Both the position numbers and the translations under genes were made by a program. Under the pieces are notes generated by a model that had not been told where the DNA came from, ran no database searches, and saw only the letters and a list, made by a program, of their open reading frames with translations. A DNA stretch of 57,322 nt. It comes from an uncultured Bacilli bacterium (lineage in GTDB: Bacteria > Bacillota_I > Bacilli_A > RFN20 > CAG-631). Where the stretch lies: the NCBI GenBank assembly GCA_947626825.1, contig CANQTM010000007.1, positions 1 to 57,322 of the forward strand. The letters are read 5' to 3'. Shown here in pieces: positions 15,621 to 24,024 of the stretch (its first letter is position 1; every line of letters starts with the position of its first letter).

Positions 15621-17616
15621 GTTTTTTATTAAATGCTATACTTTCTTTAAAAGCTTCAATTGTTAATGGCAATTTTTCAATTTCAAGTTCCAATTGATTA
15701 ACAACAGTTTGGTTTCCTTTTTCATCAGTTCCATAATCGTTTACTGAAAACCAAACAGCGCCTTTAATATTTTGCAAATATTTATGATTGCTTCTATCTT
15801 TAAAATCAGCAAACATTCCTTTTATATAAGCAACTTGAGATGCTTGATTACGATATCTTTCTTTGCCTTCTGAATCTCCACCAGAACCACAAGCAAATTC
15901 AGAAATTATCCAAGGATATTTATTCCAAACAGGATTGTTTTTTTCATATAATTCAGTATAATCTTCTCTAAATGTGTTTTCAGTAATATTTTTGTTATCA
16001 TTATTATTTTCATAATAAGTTAATCCTAAAGCATTTACATATTCAATACCTGGGTAATAACACAAATCTTCTCCCCATGAACTATATGGACAACTTTTAG
16101 CCATTGGGTTAAAAATCCAAATTGCATTAGTTACACCATTTTCCTTAAAAATATTATATAATAGTCGCCATGTAGCTTGGAAAATATCAGGATCTAGTAA
16201 AGTCATCATTCCACAATAACTTGTCCAATCGGTATTCATTTCGTTATTTAATCTAAATAATACTGGCGCTCCATATTCTTTAATATGTTTAGCTAAAACA
16301 ACTAATTTATTATAATAGTTATTTCTTGGTGTATTATATCCTTGATCATCACCACGATATAAATCAAACATTGGTGTATAACAATCAGTGGTATTAAAGA
16401 CCGAAACATTATTGTTATTGTCAGTAAATTGATAAGACATTTGTAAAACAGGAAGATCATTAAAGCCGTCACCTTTTCCCATAAGTTTAGCTGCTGTAGT
16501 AGGCCAAAAGATCAAATCTGTTCGACGATTCCAAGCTAAATGTTGGTAAGTTGGTAAAATGTCAAATTTATAATCTATTGCTTCTTCTAAAGCATGAAGT
16601 TTAACATAAGCAGCGGAATTTAAAACTTGAGCATCTCTTAATTCACCATCTGGTAATGTTGCTACAAAAGCGCCCCAACCAGTACGATTATCATTTAACA
16701 GACTATCATAATATTTTTTTGTTGTATCATCCCATAGTGGATTTTTTGATATTGGCAAATCTAACATTGAATTATTATTAGCTTTACCATAAATATTGAT
16801 AGCCTTATATGATTTCATTATTTCTTGAAATTCATTATGCATATCACAATTTGATTTCATTACAAGTAAAATAAAGTTTTTAATTTCATTAGTTCTTCTT
16901 ATGACGCCAACATTGTAATAATTTTTTTTGATTTGGCCTGGATTATCAATCATTATGTCATAATGATCAATAATATAACCTGGTATTAATTTAGTATCAT
17001 TTTTTAAAGGACTGTATAAAGCTTTCAAACCATTTTGTGAATAATAATTTTCATTATCAAGATATCTAAATAACCATTCTCTACGATAAATATCCCATCC
17101 ATTAACAACATATGGATTTGAATGTTCATTAGAAATTGTTATAGTGTATTCACTATTATATAATTTAGAACGATATTTGCCTAAAGAAAAATCATTTTTC
17201 AAAACAACATTAGTTGGTAAAGTAAACGCATAACCATCTGCATTGCTAATAAATCTTGCATGATTATTATCATAAAAAACATATTTAACATCATCTTCTG
17301 TACCAATACTAACTTCACCATTTGTCAAAATATTATTTTTATATGCTTCAGAATATTTAATTTTTTCATGATTAAAACCATGATTATTATCAACGAAAGT
17401 ATTTGACCAATTATGAATATCATTTGAAACATTGGTTAATGGTTTTAAATCATCATATGTTTCATTTAATAAAATATCATTTTCAACAGGTGTAACAATT
17501 TCGTTGCTATTATTACTAAGATTGTCATTTAGACTACTATCACTTGTTATATTATCATCACAACTTGAAAAACTAAGTAAAGAAACACAAGAAAGTAGCA
17601 ATAATTTTTTTTTCAT
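15613..17616 (-). CDS. Lipoprotein glycoside hydrolase, GH26-like
   Basis: The 667-residue precursor has a signal peptide with lipobox FSSC (Cys19) and a Ser/Asn-rich linker. An N-terminal beta-rich part of about 250 residues follows. The C-terminal (beta/alpha)8-type domain contains two hallmarks of family 26 glycosidases: RLNNEMN (acid/base Glu near residue 458) and WIISEFACG (nucleophile Glu near 573), with the expected tryptophan-rich surroundings (WTSYCG, WIFNP). GH26 enzymes cut beta-mannans or beta-1,3/1,4-glucans. The enzyme would sit on the cell surface and cut dietary or microbial polysaccharide. No transporter or other glycosidase is adjacent. The ribosome site GAGGTGA is close to the ATG. 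Confidence 0.72.
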   Translation of the reverse strand: MKKKLLLLSCVSLLSFSSCDDNITSDSSLNDNLSNNSNEIVTPVENDILLNETYDDLKPLTNVSNDIHNWSNTFVDNNHGFNHEKIKYSEAYKNNILTNGEVSIGTEDDVKYVFYDNNHARFISNADGYAFTLPTNVVLKNDFSLGKYRSKLYNSEYTITISNEHSNPYVVNGWDIYRREWLFRYLDNENYYSQNGLKALYSPLKNDTKLIPGYIIDHYDIMIDNPGQIKKNYYNVGVIRRTNEIKNFILLVMKSNCDMHNEFQEIMKSYKAINIYGKANNNSMLDLPISKNPLWDDTTKKYYDSLLNDNRTGWGAFVATLPDGELRDAQVLNSAAYVKLHALEEAIDYKFDILPTYQHLAWNRRTDLIFWPTTAAKLMGKGDGFNDLPVLQMSYQFTDNNNNVSVFNTTDCYTPMFDLYRGDDQGYNTPRNNYYNKLVVLAKHIKEYGAPVLFRLNNEMNTDWTSYCGMMTLLDPDIFQATWRLLYNIFKENGVTNAIWIFNPMAKSCPYSSWGEDLCYYPGIEYVNALGLTYYENNNDNKNITENTFREDYTELYEKNNPVWNKYPWIISEFACGSGGDSEGKERYRNQASQVAYIKGMFADFKDRSNHKYLQNIKGAVWFSVNDYGTDEKGNQTVVNQLELEIEKLPLTIEAFKESIAFNKKQK

Positions 17617-17682
17617 ATGTCACCTCATAAAAAATATCAAATCACATTTGATATATTATAAATTATTTACATTATTTTTTTA

Positions 17683-18258
17683 TTAATACTCGTCACTTAG
17701 AAAAACAATAGAGAAAACAAAATTAACAATCAAAACTATCAAACTAACAATTGCTAAAGCTAAACTAACATAAACCACAATATTTGCTGAACTGATTGCA
17801 TCAGATTTAACCATACCAGATGTTTGTACCCAATTCATAAATACAAAAAGGAAAGGAATAAAGCCTACACTTAAGAGCAAGCCTATTGATTTTAAAACTA
17901 TTGTGGCAATTCTTTTATGTTTTAATGAATCACCAAAGAAATAAAATATTGCTCCTCCTAAAGAAAATAATACTGAAACAAATAGCCAAGTAGAAATAGG
18001 AACTAATTCCGATTCTTTAACTTTAACTTGTAAGTCAACTAATAAAATGAAAAACAATCCAGTAATTAGCATCAAGCCGACGCCAATAAGATTTGTTAAA
18101 CTTCTAATCTTAATATTATTTTGTTTTAAAGCATTTACTTTTACTTCACTGCTATCATTATTTGATGCTAAATCTAAATCATTAACTTCTACATCATTTT
18201 CATTTGCGGCATTAGAATCATTTTGATCATTAACAGCCAATCCTTTTTCTTCTTCCAT
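17683..18258 (-). CDS. Four-helix membrane protein of unknown function
   Basis: The 191-residue protein has an acidic, Asn-rich cytoplasmic start of about 45 residues (including EEEKGLAVNDQND) followed by four hydrophobic segments at about 52-72, 86-108, 119-142 and 160-187. No conserved catalytic residue is obvious and no family is recognised. The ribosome site AAAGGAG lies about 35 bases upstream of the ATG, separated from it by an 18-base palindrome. The gene is monocistronic and divergent from asd. Confidence 0.6.
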   Translation of the reverse strand: MEEEKGLAVNDQNDSNAANENDVEVNDLDLASNNDSSEVKVNALKQNNIKIRSLTNLIGVGLMLITGLFFILLVDLQVKVKESELVPISTWLFVSVLFSLGGAIFYFFGDSLKHKRIATIVLKSIGLLLSVGFIPFLFVFMNWVQTSGMVKSDAISSANIVVYVSLALAIVSLIVLIVNFVFSIVFLSDEY

Positions 18259-18271
18259 AATAATTTAATAA

Positions 18272-18289
18272 TTTAACTAATTAGTTAAA
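18272..18289 (-). promoter_or_regulatory. 18-base palindrome between ribosome site and start codon
   Basis: TTTAACTAATTAGTTAAA is a perfect palindrome between AAAGGAG and the ATG at 18258. Flanking TAAT/ATTA can extend the stem across a small internal loop. Folding would bring the ribosome site to within about 4 bases of the ATG. It may instead be a DNA operator. Confidence 0.5.
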
Positions 18290-18449
18290 CTATTACTCCT
18301 TTCTGTTTTTCCAACAATATTTTAACAAATATTTATTTGTTAGTCTATACAAAAGATTTTTTTATTAACTTAATTAAGATTTTAAAGTATTATTTTTTAT
18401 TCTACATTTTATTTTTTTATTAGACATATATTTAATTAGGGTGAATAGT

Positions 18450-19418
18450 ATGTGCAAACAAAAAATTGCTATTGTCGGGGCTACTGGCTTAGTTGGTCAA
18501 ACTTTTCTTCATTTATTAGAAGAAAAAGATATTCTTGACAATTATTCTTTAAAACTTTTAGCCTCAAAAAATTCAAAAGGACAAAAAATTAAAATTAAAA
18601 ATGAAGAATATGTTGTTGAACTTTTAAATGAACATAGTTTTGATGATATAGATTTTGCATTATTTTTTTCAACTAATGAAATTTCTAAAAATTATGTCCC
18701 TATTGCTTTAAATAAAAATGTTAAAGTTATAGATAACTCATCATATTTTAGAATGAATGAAAATGTAAAATTAATTGCATTTGGAGCTAATGAATCATTG
18801 ATAAATGTCAACGATTGCTTAATTGCCAATCCGAATTGTTGCATTATCCAATGCATTATTTTATTAAATATGTTAAAAAAATATCACATTCAAAAAATTA
18901 TATACAATACTTATCAATCAGTATCAGGATCAGGTAAACAAGGAATAGATGATTTATTAAGATGTCGAAAAGGATTAATGCCTTTATTTTATGAAACCGA
19001 TATTTCCTTTACATGTATTCCAAAAATTGGAGAATATCTTGAAAATGGTTATACAGAAGAAGAAATAAAACTTGCCAATGAAAGTAAAAAGATTTTACAA
19101 AATAATAATATAGATGTCGTGGCTACATGTGTAAGAGTACCAGTTATGTTTTCTCATGGTGTTACTGTAGAAGTAACATTGCAAGATAATTTTGATATTG
19201 ATGAAATTATCGATATTTTCAAAAATAATCCTAATGTTGTTATTTGCGATAAAATAGTCCCTTCATCTATTCTTTCTTGTAAAAACGATAAAATTTACGT
19301 TGGCAGAATAAGAAAGCATAATAACGATTTATTATTTTATTGTGTAGCTGATAATGTTAGAGTTGGTGCAGCAACAAATGCATTAAATATTTTAGAATAT
19401 ATTCAAAAACTAGGATGA
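18450..19418 (+). CDS. asd: Aspartate-semialdehyde dehydrogenase
   Basis: This 322-residue enzyme reduces aspartyl phosphate to aspartate semialdehyde with NADPH, the branch point to lysine/diaminopimelate, threonine and methionine. Visible motifs: nucleotide-binding GATGLVGQ at about 10-17, FFSTNE, NPNCC with the active-site Cys at 130, and SVSGSGKQGIDDL. A CIPKIGE and RVPV segment precede the C-terminal VRVGAATNALNI. The start is taken as ATG 18450, with AGGGTG just upstream; GTG 18441 would leave no room for a ribosome site. The usual length is about 330. The neighbouring 137-residue gene begins right at its stop. Confidence 0.93.
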   Translation: MCKQKIAIVGATGLVGQTFLHLLEEKDILDNYSLKLLASKNSKGQKIKIKNEEYVVELLNEHSFDDIDFALFFSTNEISKNYVPIALNKNVKVIDNSSYFRMNENVKLIAFGANESLINVNDCLIANPNCCIIQCIILLNMLKKYHIQKIIYNTYQSVSGSGKQGIDDLLRCRKGLMPLFYETDISFTCIPKIGEYLENGYTEEEIKLANESKKILQNNNIDVVATCVRVPVMFSHGVTVEVTLQDNFDIDEIIDIFKNNPNVVICDKIVPSSILSCKNDKIYVGRIRKHNNDLLFYCVADNVRVGAATNALNILEYIQKLG

Positions 19419-19426
19419 TGTGTAAT

Positions 19427-19828
19427 ATGGAAGATAAATTTAAAGATAAAATAGTTAATGGCCTTAAAAATAGTTATAAGATAACAAAAGATTCTTTAAA
19501 AAGCCTTTATAATAAATCTTTAGCTAACATTGCTTATATTAGTGAATCGTCATTATTTTATATTGTTAAACTTGATAATCAAAAAGAAGTAAATCAACTT
19601 TTTCATGGAATATTCGATGAAAAGGAACTTATTATATATATCAAAGTTTCTAAAAATAAAGATTATAAAGAATATTTAAAGAAAAATTGTCATATTAAGA
19701 TAGAAGGTAATGATACAAAATATTATATTGAAAAAATTGATTTAAAAGAATCATTTGATTATTTAATAAAATTTAATGATAAATATCAAAGCGTTTCATG
19801 CTATAAAATATTTTTAAAAGAATTATAA
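19427..19828 (+). CDS. Unknown protein downstream of asd
   Basis: The product is about 133 residues if ATG 19427 is used (AGGA lies 11 bases upstream). ATGs at 19415 and 19418 overlap the asd stop but lack a site. It is Lys/Asn-rich and charged: EDKFKDKIVNGLKNSYKITK opens a helix, then alternating strands (LIIYIKVSK, CHIKIEGN). There is no signal peptide or membrane helix and no family is recognised. Overlap with asd suggests a shared transcript that ends at the terminator at 19837. Confidence 0.55.
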   Translation: MEDKFKDKIVNGLKNSYKITKDSLKSLYNKSLANIAYISESSLFYIVKLDNQKEVNQLFHGIFDEKELIIYIKVSKNKDYKEYLKKNCHIKIEGNDTKYYIEKIDLKESFDYLIKFNDKYQSVSCYKIFLKEL

Positions 19829-19836
19829 ATAATGAT

Positions 19837-19872
19837 AAAACTCCTATTTCAAACTTGAGATGGGAGTTTTTT
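19837..19872 (+). terminator. Terminator after the asd unit
   Basis: AAAACTCC and GGAGTTTTTT frame a hairpin whose interior (ATTTC/GAGAT, CAA.CTTG) can pair further. It ends the asd transcript. Confidence 0.85.
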
Positions 19873-19947
19873 AATATTAATATAAACTATATAACTTTTA
19901 TTATATTTTACTAAAATAATTTAGTTAAAAAATAAAATCAAATACGA

Positions 19948-19983
19948 TATAATATGAGTATTAATATTTCCATAATATTAATA
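19948..19983 (+). promoter_or_regulatory. Promoter -10 and operator-like repeat of the ECF gene
   Basis: TATAAT at 19948-19953 is followed at once by TATTAATAT (19959-19967) and ATATTAATA (19975-19983), a perfect 9-7-9 inverted repeat over the expected transcription start. The -35 box is weak, consistent with an activator- or repressor-controlled gene. No riboswitch-length leader is present. Confidence 0.5.
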
Positions 19984-20007
19984 TAATTTATAAATGGAAG
20001 TGAAAAT

Positions 20008-20808
20008 ATGCAAAATCAAGAAAAAATAATAGTTAAAAATAAATCTAATGATAATATACAAAATAATAAAAATTTATTATTTAAAATGATTTATTGTGCA
20101 ACATTTATGGCGCTTATTTTTGTGTCCACCTATATTAAAATTGATTTTCCAATTGGTGGTATGATTCATCTTGGTAACTTTGTGGCAATTTTAGCATCTT
20201 TATTATTTGGTGGTGGCATTGGTAGTATTGCTGGATCTGTTGGAATGGGATTATTTGATTTAATTAATGGTTATGGGATTACTACCGTTCTTAGAACTTT
20301 TATTGTAAAATTTATTTTTCTTTTTATAATTGGCTATTTATTTAGAATTTTACTAAAATCTAATAAAAAACACAAAATCTTACCTTTAATAATTTCTCTA
20401 ATTTTTATTATTTTAGGAACTATTACATTAACCATTTATTTAGCATTATACAAAAATGAAAATTTATTTTTAATTTCTGCAATTTTCTTATATATATTTG
20501 CTTTATTATTTTTCATTGTGTATTTTATTTATTATAAAGCTAACAAAATCCTAAAATATGCAATAATGTCATCAAGTGTTGGTATTATTTGCAATATTAT
20601 TTTAGAATTTGTTTTTAGAATTGTTTTACTCCTTTTACTTGACTCAAGTAATTATGACTTTAATGATGCTTATATTTTAGCCATAACAAAAACACCATCA
20701 GCTATAATTAATGGTGCTTTAACACTAGTTTTAGTTTTTATTTGTTTTATGCCTTTATATATGATAACTAATAAAATAAATCGTTTAAATGATTTACCTA
20801 AACAATGA
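20008..20808 (+). CDS. ECF transporter S component (vitamin uptake)
   Basis: The 266-residue membrane protein matches the S-component pattern of PF07155-like ECF transporters. A helix ends in TYIKIDFPIGG, then IHLGNFVAILASLLFGG, GSIAGSVGMGLFDLINGYG and a lipid-facing FIVKFIF segment. The S component binds a vitamin (thiamin, pyridoxine, pantothenate or hydroxymethylpyrimidine are typical) and docks on a shared EcfT-EcfA module encoded elsewhere. It is longer than most members (about 180-200), with two extra hydrophobic segments in its middle (about 118-185). The substrate cannot be read from sequence and no biosynthesis gene is adjacent. The ribosome site is GGAAGTG. Confidence 0.82.
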   Translation: MQNQEKIIVKNKSNDNIQNNKNLLFKMIYCATFMALIFVSTYIKIDFPIGGMIHLGNFVAILASLLFGGGIGSIAGSVGMGLFDLINGYGITTVLRTFIVKFIFLFIIGYLFRILLKSNKKHKILPLIISLIFIILGTITLTIYLALYKNENLFLISAIFLYIFALLFFIVYFIYYKANKILKYAIMSSSVGIICNIILEFVFRIVLLLLLDSSNYDFNDAYILAITKTPSAIINGALTLVLVFICFMPLYMITNKINRLNDLPKQ

Positions 20809-20810
20809 TA

Positions 20811-21128
20811 TTATTCTTTATTTTCTTTTATAAGTAAATCATTTAATTCAGCAAAAACTTTGTCAATTATTTCTTCATCTTGGCAAAGTTCAATATATGA
20901 CTCATCTGGATTTTTATCTTCAACAATTTCAAATACTAAAGCTTCATCTTCAGCTAAATCAAAAACATTTTTAACTGGTTGTAATACGGCAAAGACACGT
21001 TCGTCAAGTGGAATTAGACCAATTTGTTTAAATTCCACTTTTTTATGATTTTCATCTTCTAAAAAGATATTATCAAAATTATTTTCATCAAATAATTGAT
21101 CTATTGGATTTAATTGTTCTTTTTTCAT
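20811..21128 (-). CDS. DUF1292 family protein
   Basis: The 105-residue acidic protein carries the DUF1292 pattern found in YrzB of Bacillus: NIFLEDENHKKVEFKQIGLI, then PLDERVFAVLQPV, a loop with EDEALVFEIVED and a tail DEEIIDKVFAELNDLL. No biochemical function is known for this family; it is often next to Holliday-junction resolvase YrrK and YrzL genes, but not here. It converges tightly on the ECF gene (2 bases between stops). The ribosome site is AAAGGTA. Confidence 0.8.
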   Translation of the reverse strand: MKKEQLNPIDQLFDENNFDNIFLEDENHKKVEFKQIGLIPLDERVFAVLQPVKNVFDLAEDEALVFEIVEDKNPDESYIELCQDEEIIDKVFAELNDLLIKENKE

Positions 21129-21218
21129 AAAAAATACCTTTCTTAAATTATCACTAATCTACTAGCATTTATATTTTAACATATTTAAGATACTACGAAT
21201 TAAAAAAAATAAAATAAA

Positions 21219-21246
21219 TTGTTTTTTGTTTATTACATGGTATAAT
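21219..21246 (+). promoter_or_regulatory. Promoter of the aminotransferase-ligase unit
   Basis: TTGTTT, 16 bases, TATAAT preceded by TGG, an extended -10 element (TGNTATAAT). The start codon lies 28 bases downstream. Confidence 0.65.
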
Positions 21247-21274
21247 AAATATTATGGATTAGGAAGTGAAAACC

Positions 21275-22492
21275 ATGCGAAATAATCTTAAAATATTTAA
21301 AGAAAAAGATGATATTTTGTCTTTATCAGTTAAAATTAACACTCTAATGAAAACTAATTTAAATGTCATTAATGCTACTATCGGTACTTTATATGATGAT
21401 AATGGAAATTTAGCTATTTTAAATGATGTTAAAGAAATAAGAAATTCTTTAAAAGATGAAGATGTTTATCCATATATTTCAACACTAGGCATTAAAGATT
21501 TTAAAAATGTTCTAGTTGATTTTTTATGGCAAGATTACAAAAACAAATTTATTAAGAAAAAACACATAGAATTACTACCAACTCCTGGTGCTACTGGCGC
21601 CTTAAATTTATCTTTATATATGACATTAAATCCAAAAGAAACTATTCTTTTACCAAAAATATGTTGGAATGTTTATTATAACATGGCAAAAGAATTAGAT
21701 TTAAATGTTGAAACATACAAATATCTTGATAAAAACAATAAATTTGCTTTAAATGATTTTATAAAAAAAGTTAAAAAAATTAGTTTAAAACAAAAACATA
21801 TTGTAACAATTTTAAATGATCCATGTAATAATCCAACAGGATATTCTTTGACAAAAAAAGAATTTATAGATTTAATAAATTTTATGAATTCTCAAAAAGA
21901 TTTAACTTTTACTTTAATTTATGATGTTGCTTATTATGAATATAGTATGGAAAACACAAGAGAAAAATTTTCATTATTAGGCAAATTAAATAAAAATGTT
22001 TTAACAATAATAACTTGGTCAGCTTCAAAAACATTTACAATGTATGGCCTTCGTTTTGGCTGTATAATTTTTATTGATTCTTTTAAAAGAAAAGTTATTA
22101 ATTTATTAAATAAAGCCAAAATTATTGCGCGTGGAAGATTTAGTTGTATTTCATCTGAAGCAGCTAATATCACTTATAAAATATTAAGCAATAATGATTT
22201 GTTAATTTCTTTTAAAAACAATTTAGACGTTTATAAAAAAATGTTAAATGATCGTATTAATTTATTTATAAAACAAGCTTTGGAAATAAATTTACCTATA
22301 ATTCCATATCATGGCGGCTTTTTTGTTTCTATAAAAACCAATAAAGTTGATAAACTAACCAATTTATTAGAAAAAGAAAATATTTTTGTTACTAAAAACT
22401 ATCATTTAATTCGTATTGCTATTTGTAGTTTGACTTATGATCAATGTGATGGATTAGCATATAAAATTAAAAAGTGTTTAGATAAAATCTAA
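21275..22492 (+). CDS. Class I/II pyridoxal-phosphate aminotransferase
   Basis: The 405-residue protein has the fold type I hallmarks: TPGATGALN for the phosphate loop, NDPCNNPTGYSL (the Asn/Pro-Gly motif), DVAYYEY (Asp binding the pyridine nitrogen), WSASKTFTMYGLRFG with the PLP lysine at 252, and a C-terminal RIAICSL that includes the carboxylate-binding Arg. The start is taken at ATG 21275; GTG 21266 overlaps the AGGAAGTG site. The amino donor and acceptor are unknown; the opening region (INATIGTLYDD) resembles the aspartate/aromatic class. It is followed after 56 bases by a CofE-type ligase, likely on the same transcript. Confidence 0.88.
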   Translation: MRNNLKIFKEKDDILSLSVKINTLMKTNLNVINATIGTLYDDNGNLAILNDVKEIRNSLKDEDVYPYISTLGIKDFKNVLVDFLWQDYKNKFIKKKHIELLPTPGATGALNLSLYMTLNPKETILLPKICWNVYYNMAKELDLNVETYKYLDKNNKFALNDFIKKVKKISLKQKHIVTILNDPCNNPTGYSLTKKEFIDLINFMNSQKDLTFTLIYDVAYYEYSMENTREKFSLLGKLNKNVLTIITWSASKTFTMYGLRFGCIIFIDSFKRKVINLLNKAKIIARGRFSCISSEAANITYKILSNNDLLISFKNNLDVYKKMLNDRINLFIKQALEINLPIIPYHGGFFVSIKTNKVDKLTNLLEKENIFVTKNYHLIRIAICSLTYDQCDGLAYKIKKCLDKI

Positions 22493-22548
22493 TAATATAT
22501 ACCAAACAAAAAAATTATATGATAAACTAAAGGCGGAGGATTTAAACA

Positions 22549-23742
22549 ATGGAAAGAACTGTAGGTACTGTTGTTAGAGGCATTCGTTGCCCAATTATTA
22601 AAGAAAATGATAATTTAATGCAAATTGTTGTTGATAGCGTACTAAAGGCATGCAAAGCAGAAAATTTTTCATTAAAAGACAAAGATGTAATTGCTATTAC
22701 TGAATCAGTTGTTGCAAGATCACAAGGTAATTATGCAACAATTGATGATATTGCTTTAGATGTTAAAAGAAAATTTAATAGTGAAACTATTGGAGTGATT
22801 TTCCCTATACTTTCAAGAAATCGTTTTGCCATTTTATTAAAAGGAATTGCTAGAGCAACTAAAAAAATTGTTTTAATGTTAAGTTATCCAAGTGATGAAG
22901 TTGGTAATGCTTTACTTACTTATGAACAACTTGATAATAAAAACATTAATCCATATAGTGATGTATTAACTTTAGAAAAATATCGTGAATTATTTGGATA
23001 TAATAAACATACTTTTACAGGTGTTGATTATGTAGAATATTATGTTAATTTAATCAAAAACGAAGGCTGTGATGTTGAAGTTATTTTTGCTAATCAAGCA
23101 AAAACAATATTAAATTATACTAAATATATCTTAAATTGTGATATCCATACAAGAGAACGTACTAAACGTATTTTGATAAATAATGGTGCAAAACTTGTAA
23201 TTGGACTAGATGGTATATTAACAAGTAGTGTTAATGGCAGTGGCTACAATGAAAAATATGGTTTATTAGGCTCTAATAAAGCAACTGAAGAAAAAGTAAA
23301 ATTATTCCCTCGTGATGCTGAAAATCTTGTTTTAGAAATTCAAAAAAAGGTATTAGAATTGACAAATAAACATGTGGAAGTTATGGTTTATGGTGATGGT
23401 GCTTTTAAGGATCCACAAGGCAAAATTTGGGAATTAGCTGATCCTGTAGTTGCTCCTTTTTATACAAGTGGCTTAGACGGAACTCCTAATGAACTAAAAC
23501 TTAAATTTTTAGCTGACAATGATTTTAAAGATTTAAAAGGTAATGAACTTAAAAAAGCTATTGAAAATAAAATTAAAAATAAAGATGCTAATTTAGTAGG
23601 AAATATGGCATCTCAAGGAACAACTCCAAGAAAAATTACTGATTTACTTGGCTCACTTTGTGATTTAACTAGTGGATCTGGTGATAAAGGTACACCTATT
23701 GTTTTAGTTTCAGGCTATTTTGATAACTATACAAACGAATAA
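22549..23742 (+). CDS. CofE-type (F420-0:gamma-glutamyl ligase) family protein
   Basis: The 397-residue protein belongs to the family of CofE, which adds L-glutamate to the F420 precursor with GTP. Key patterns: KDKDVIAITESVVARSQG near the start, NRFAILLKGIARATK, and VIGLDGILTSSVNGSGYNEK. Further on, PRDAENLVLEIQ and VMVYGDGAFKDPQGKIWELA lie before the C-terminal SQGTTPRKITDLLGSL. It is longer than archaeal CofE (about 250) with an extra C-terminal part. No F420 genes are present in the window, so it probably makes another gamma-glutamyl- or amino-acid-conjugated compound. Pairing with the aminotransferase upstream suggests a small biosynthetic unit. Ribosome site GGCGGAGG. Confidence 0.78.
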   Translation: MERTVGTVVRGIRCPIIKENDNLMQIVVDSVLKACKAENFSLKDKDVIAITESVVARSQGNYATIDDIALDVKRKFNSETIGVIFPILSRNRFAILLKGIARATKKIVLMLSYPSDEVGNALLTYEQLDNKNINPYSDVLTLEKYRELFGYNKHTFTGVDYVEYYVNLIKNEGCDVEVIFANQAKTILNYTKYILNCDIHTRERTKRILINNGAKLVIGLDGILTSSVNGSGYNEKYGLLGSNKATEEKVKLFPRDAENLVLEIQKKVLELTNKHVEVMVYGDGAFKDPQGKIWELADPVVAPFYTSGLDGTPNELKLKFLADNDFKDLKGNELKKAIENKIKNKDANLVGNMASQGTTPRKITDLLGSLCDLTSGSGDKGTPIVLVSGYFDNYTNE

Positions 23743-23800
23743 TTGGTTTGATTTTTAAATTAGTAAAATGTCGTAATTAAAAATATAAAATATAAGAACA

Positions 23801-23860
23801 AACGCTCGTTTCTGGTGGCTAGATTGTTTGGGCCATATCAAAAGCGAGCGTTTTATTTTT
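23801..23860 (+). terminator. Terminator with a long structured loop
   Basis: AAACGCTCG-TTT pairs with AAA-CGAGCGTTT (one bulged base) around a loop of about 30 bases that itself contains a short TGGC/GCCA stem. A T-rich run follows. It ends the ligase transcript. The loop size is unusual. Confidence 0.7.
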
Positions 23861-24024
23861 ATTAATTTATATAGTAGTGTTTGCTTTCAATTTGAAACAT
23901 GATAATTAAATCTTTTAAACAACAAATAGTTGAATAATAAACAACTAATTGATAATTGAATGCTTTTAAAATGTCTAATATAATGAAATTACACCGGTGA
24001 AAATAAAGAATGTGAGGTATAGAC

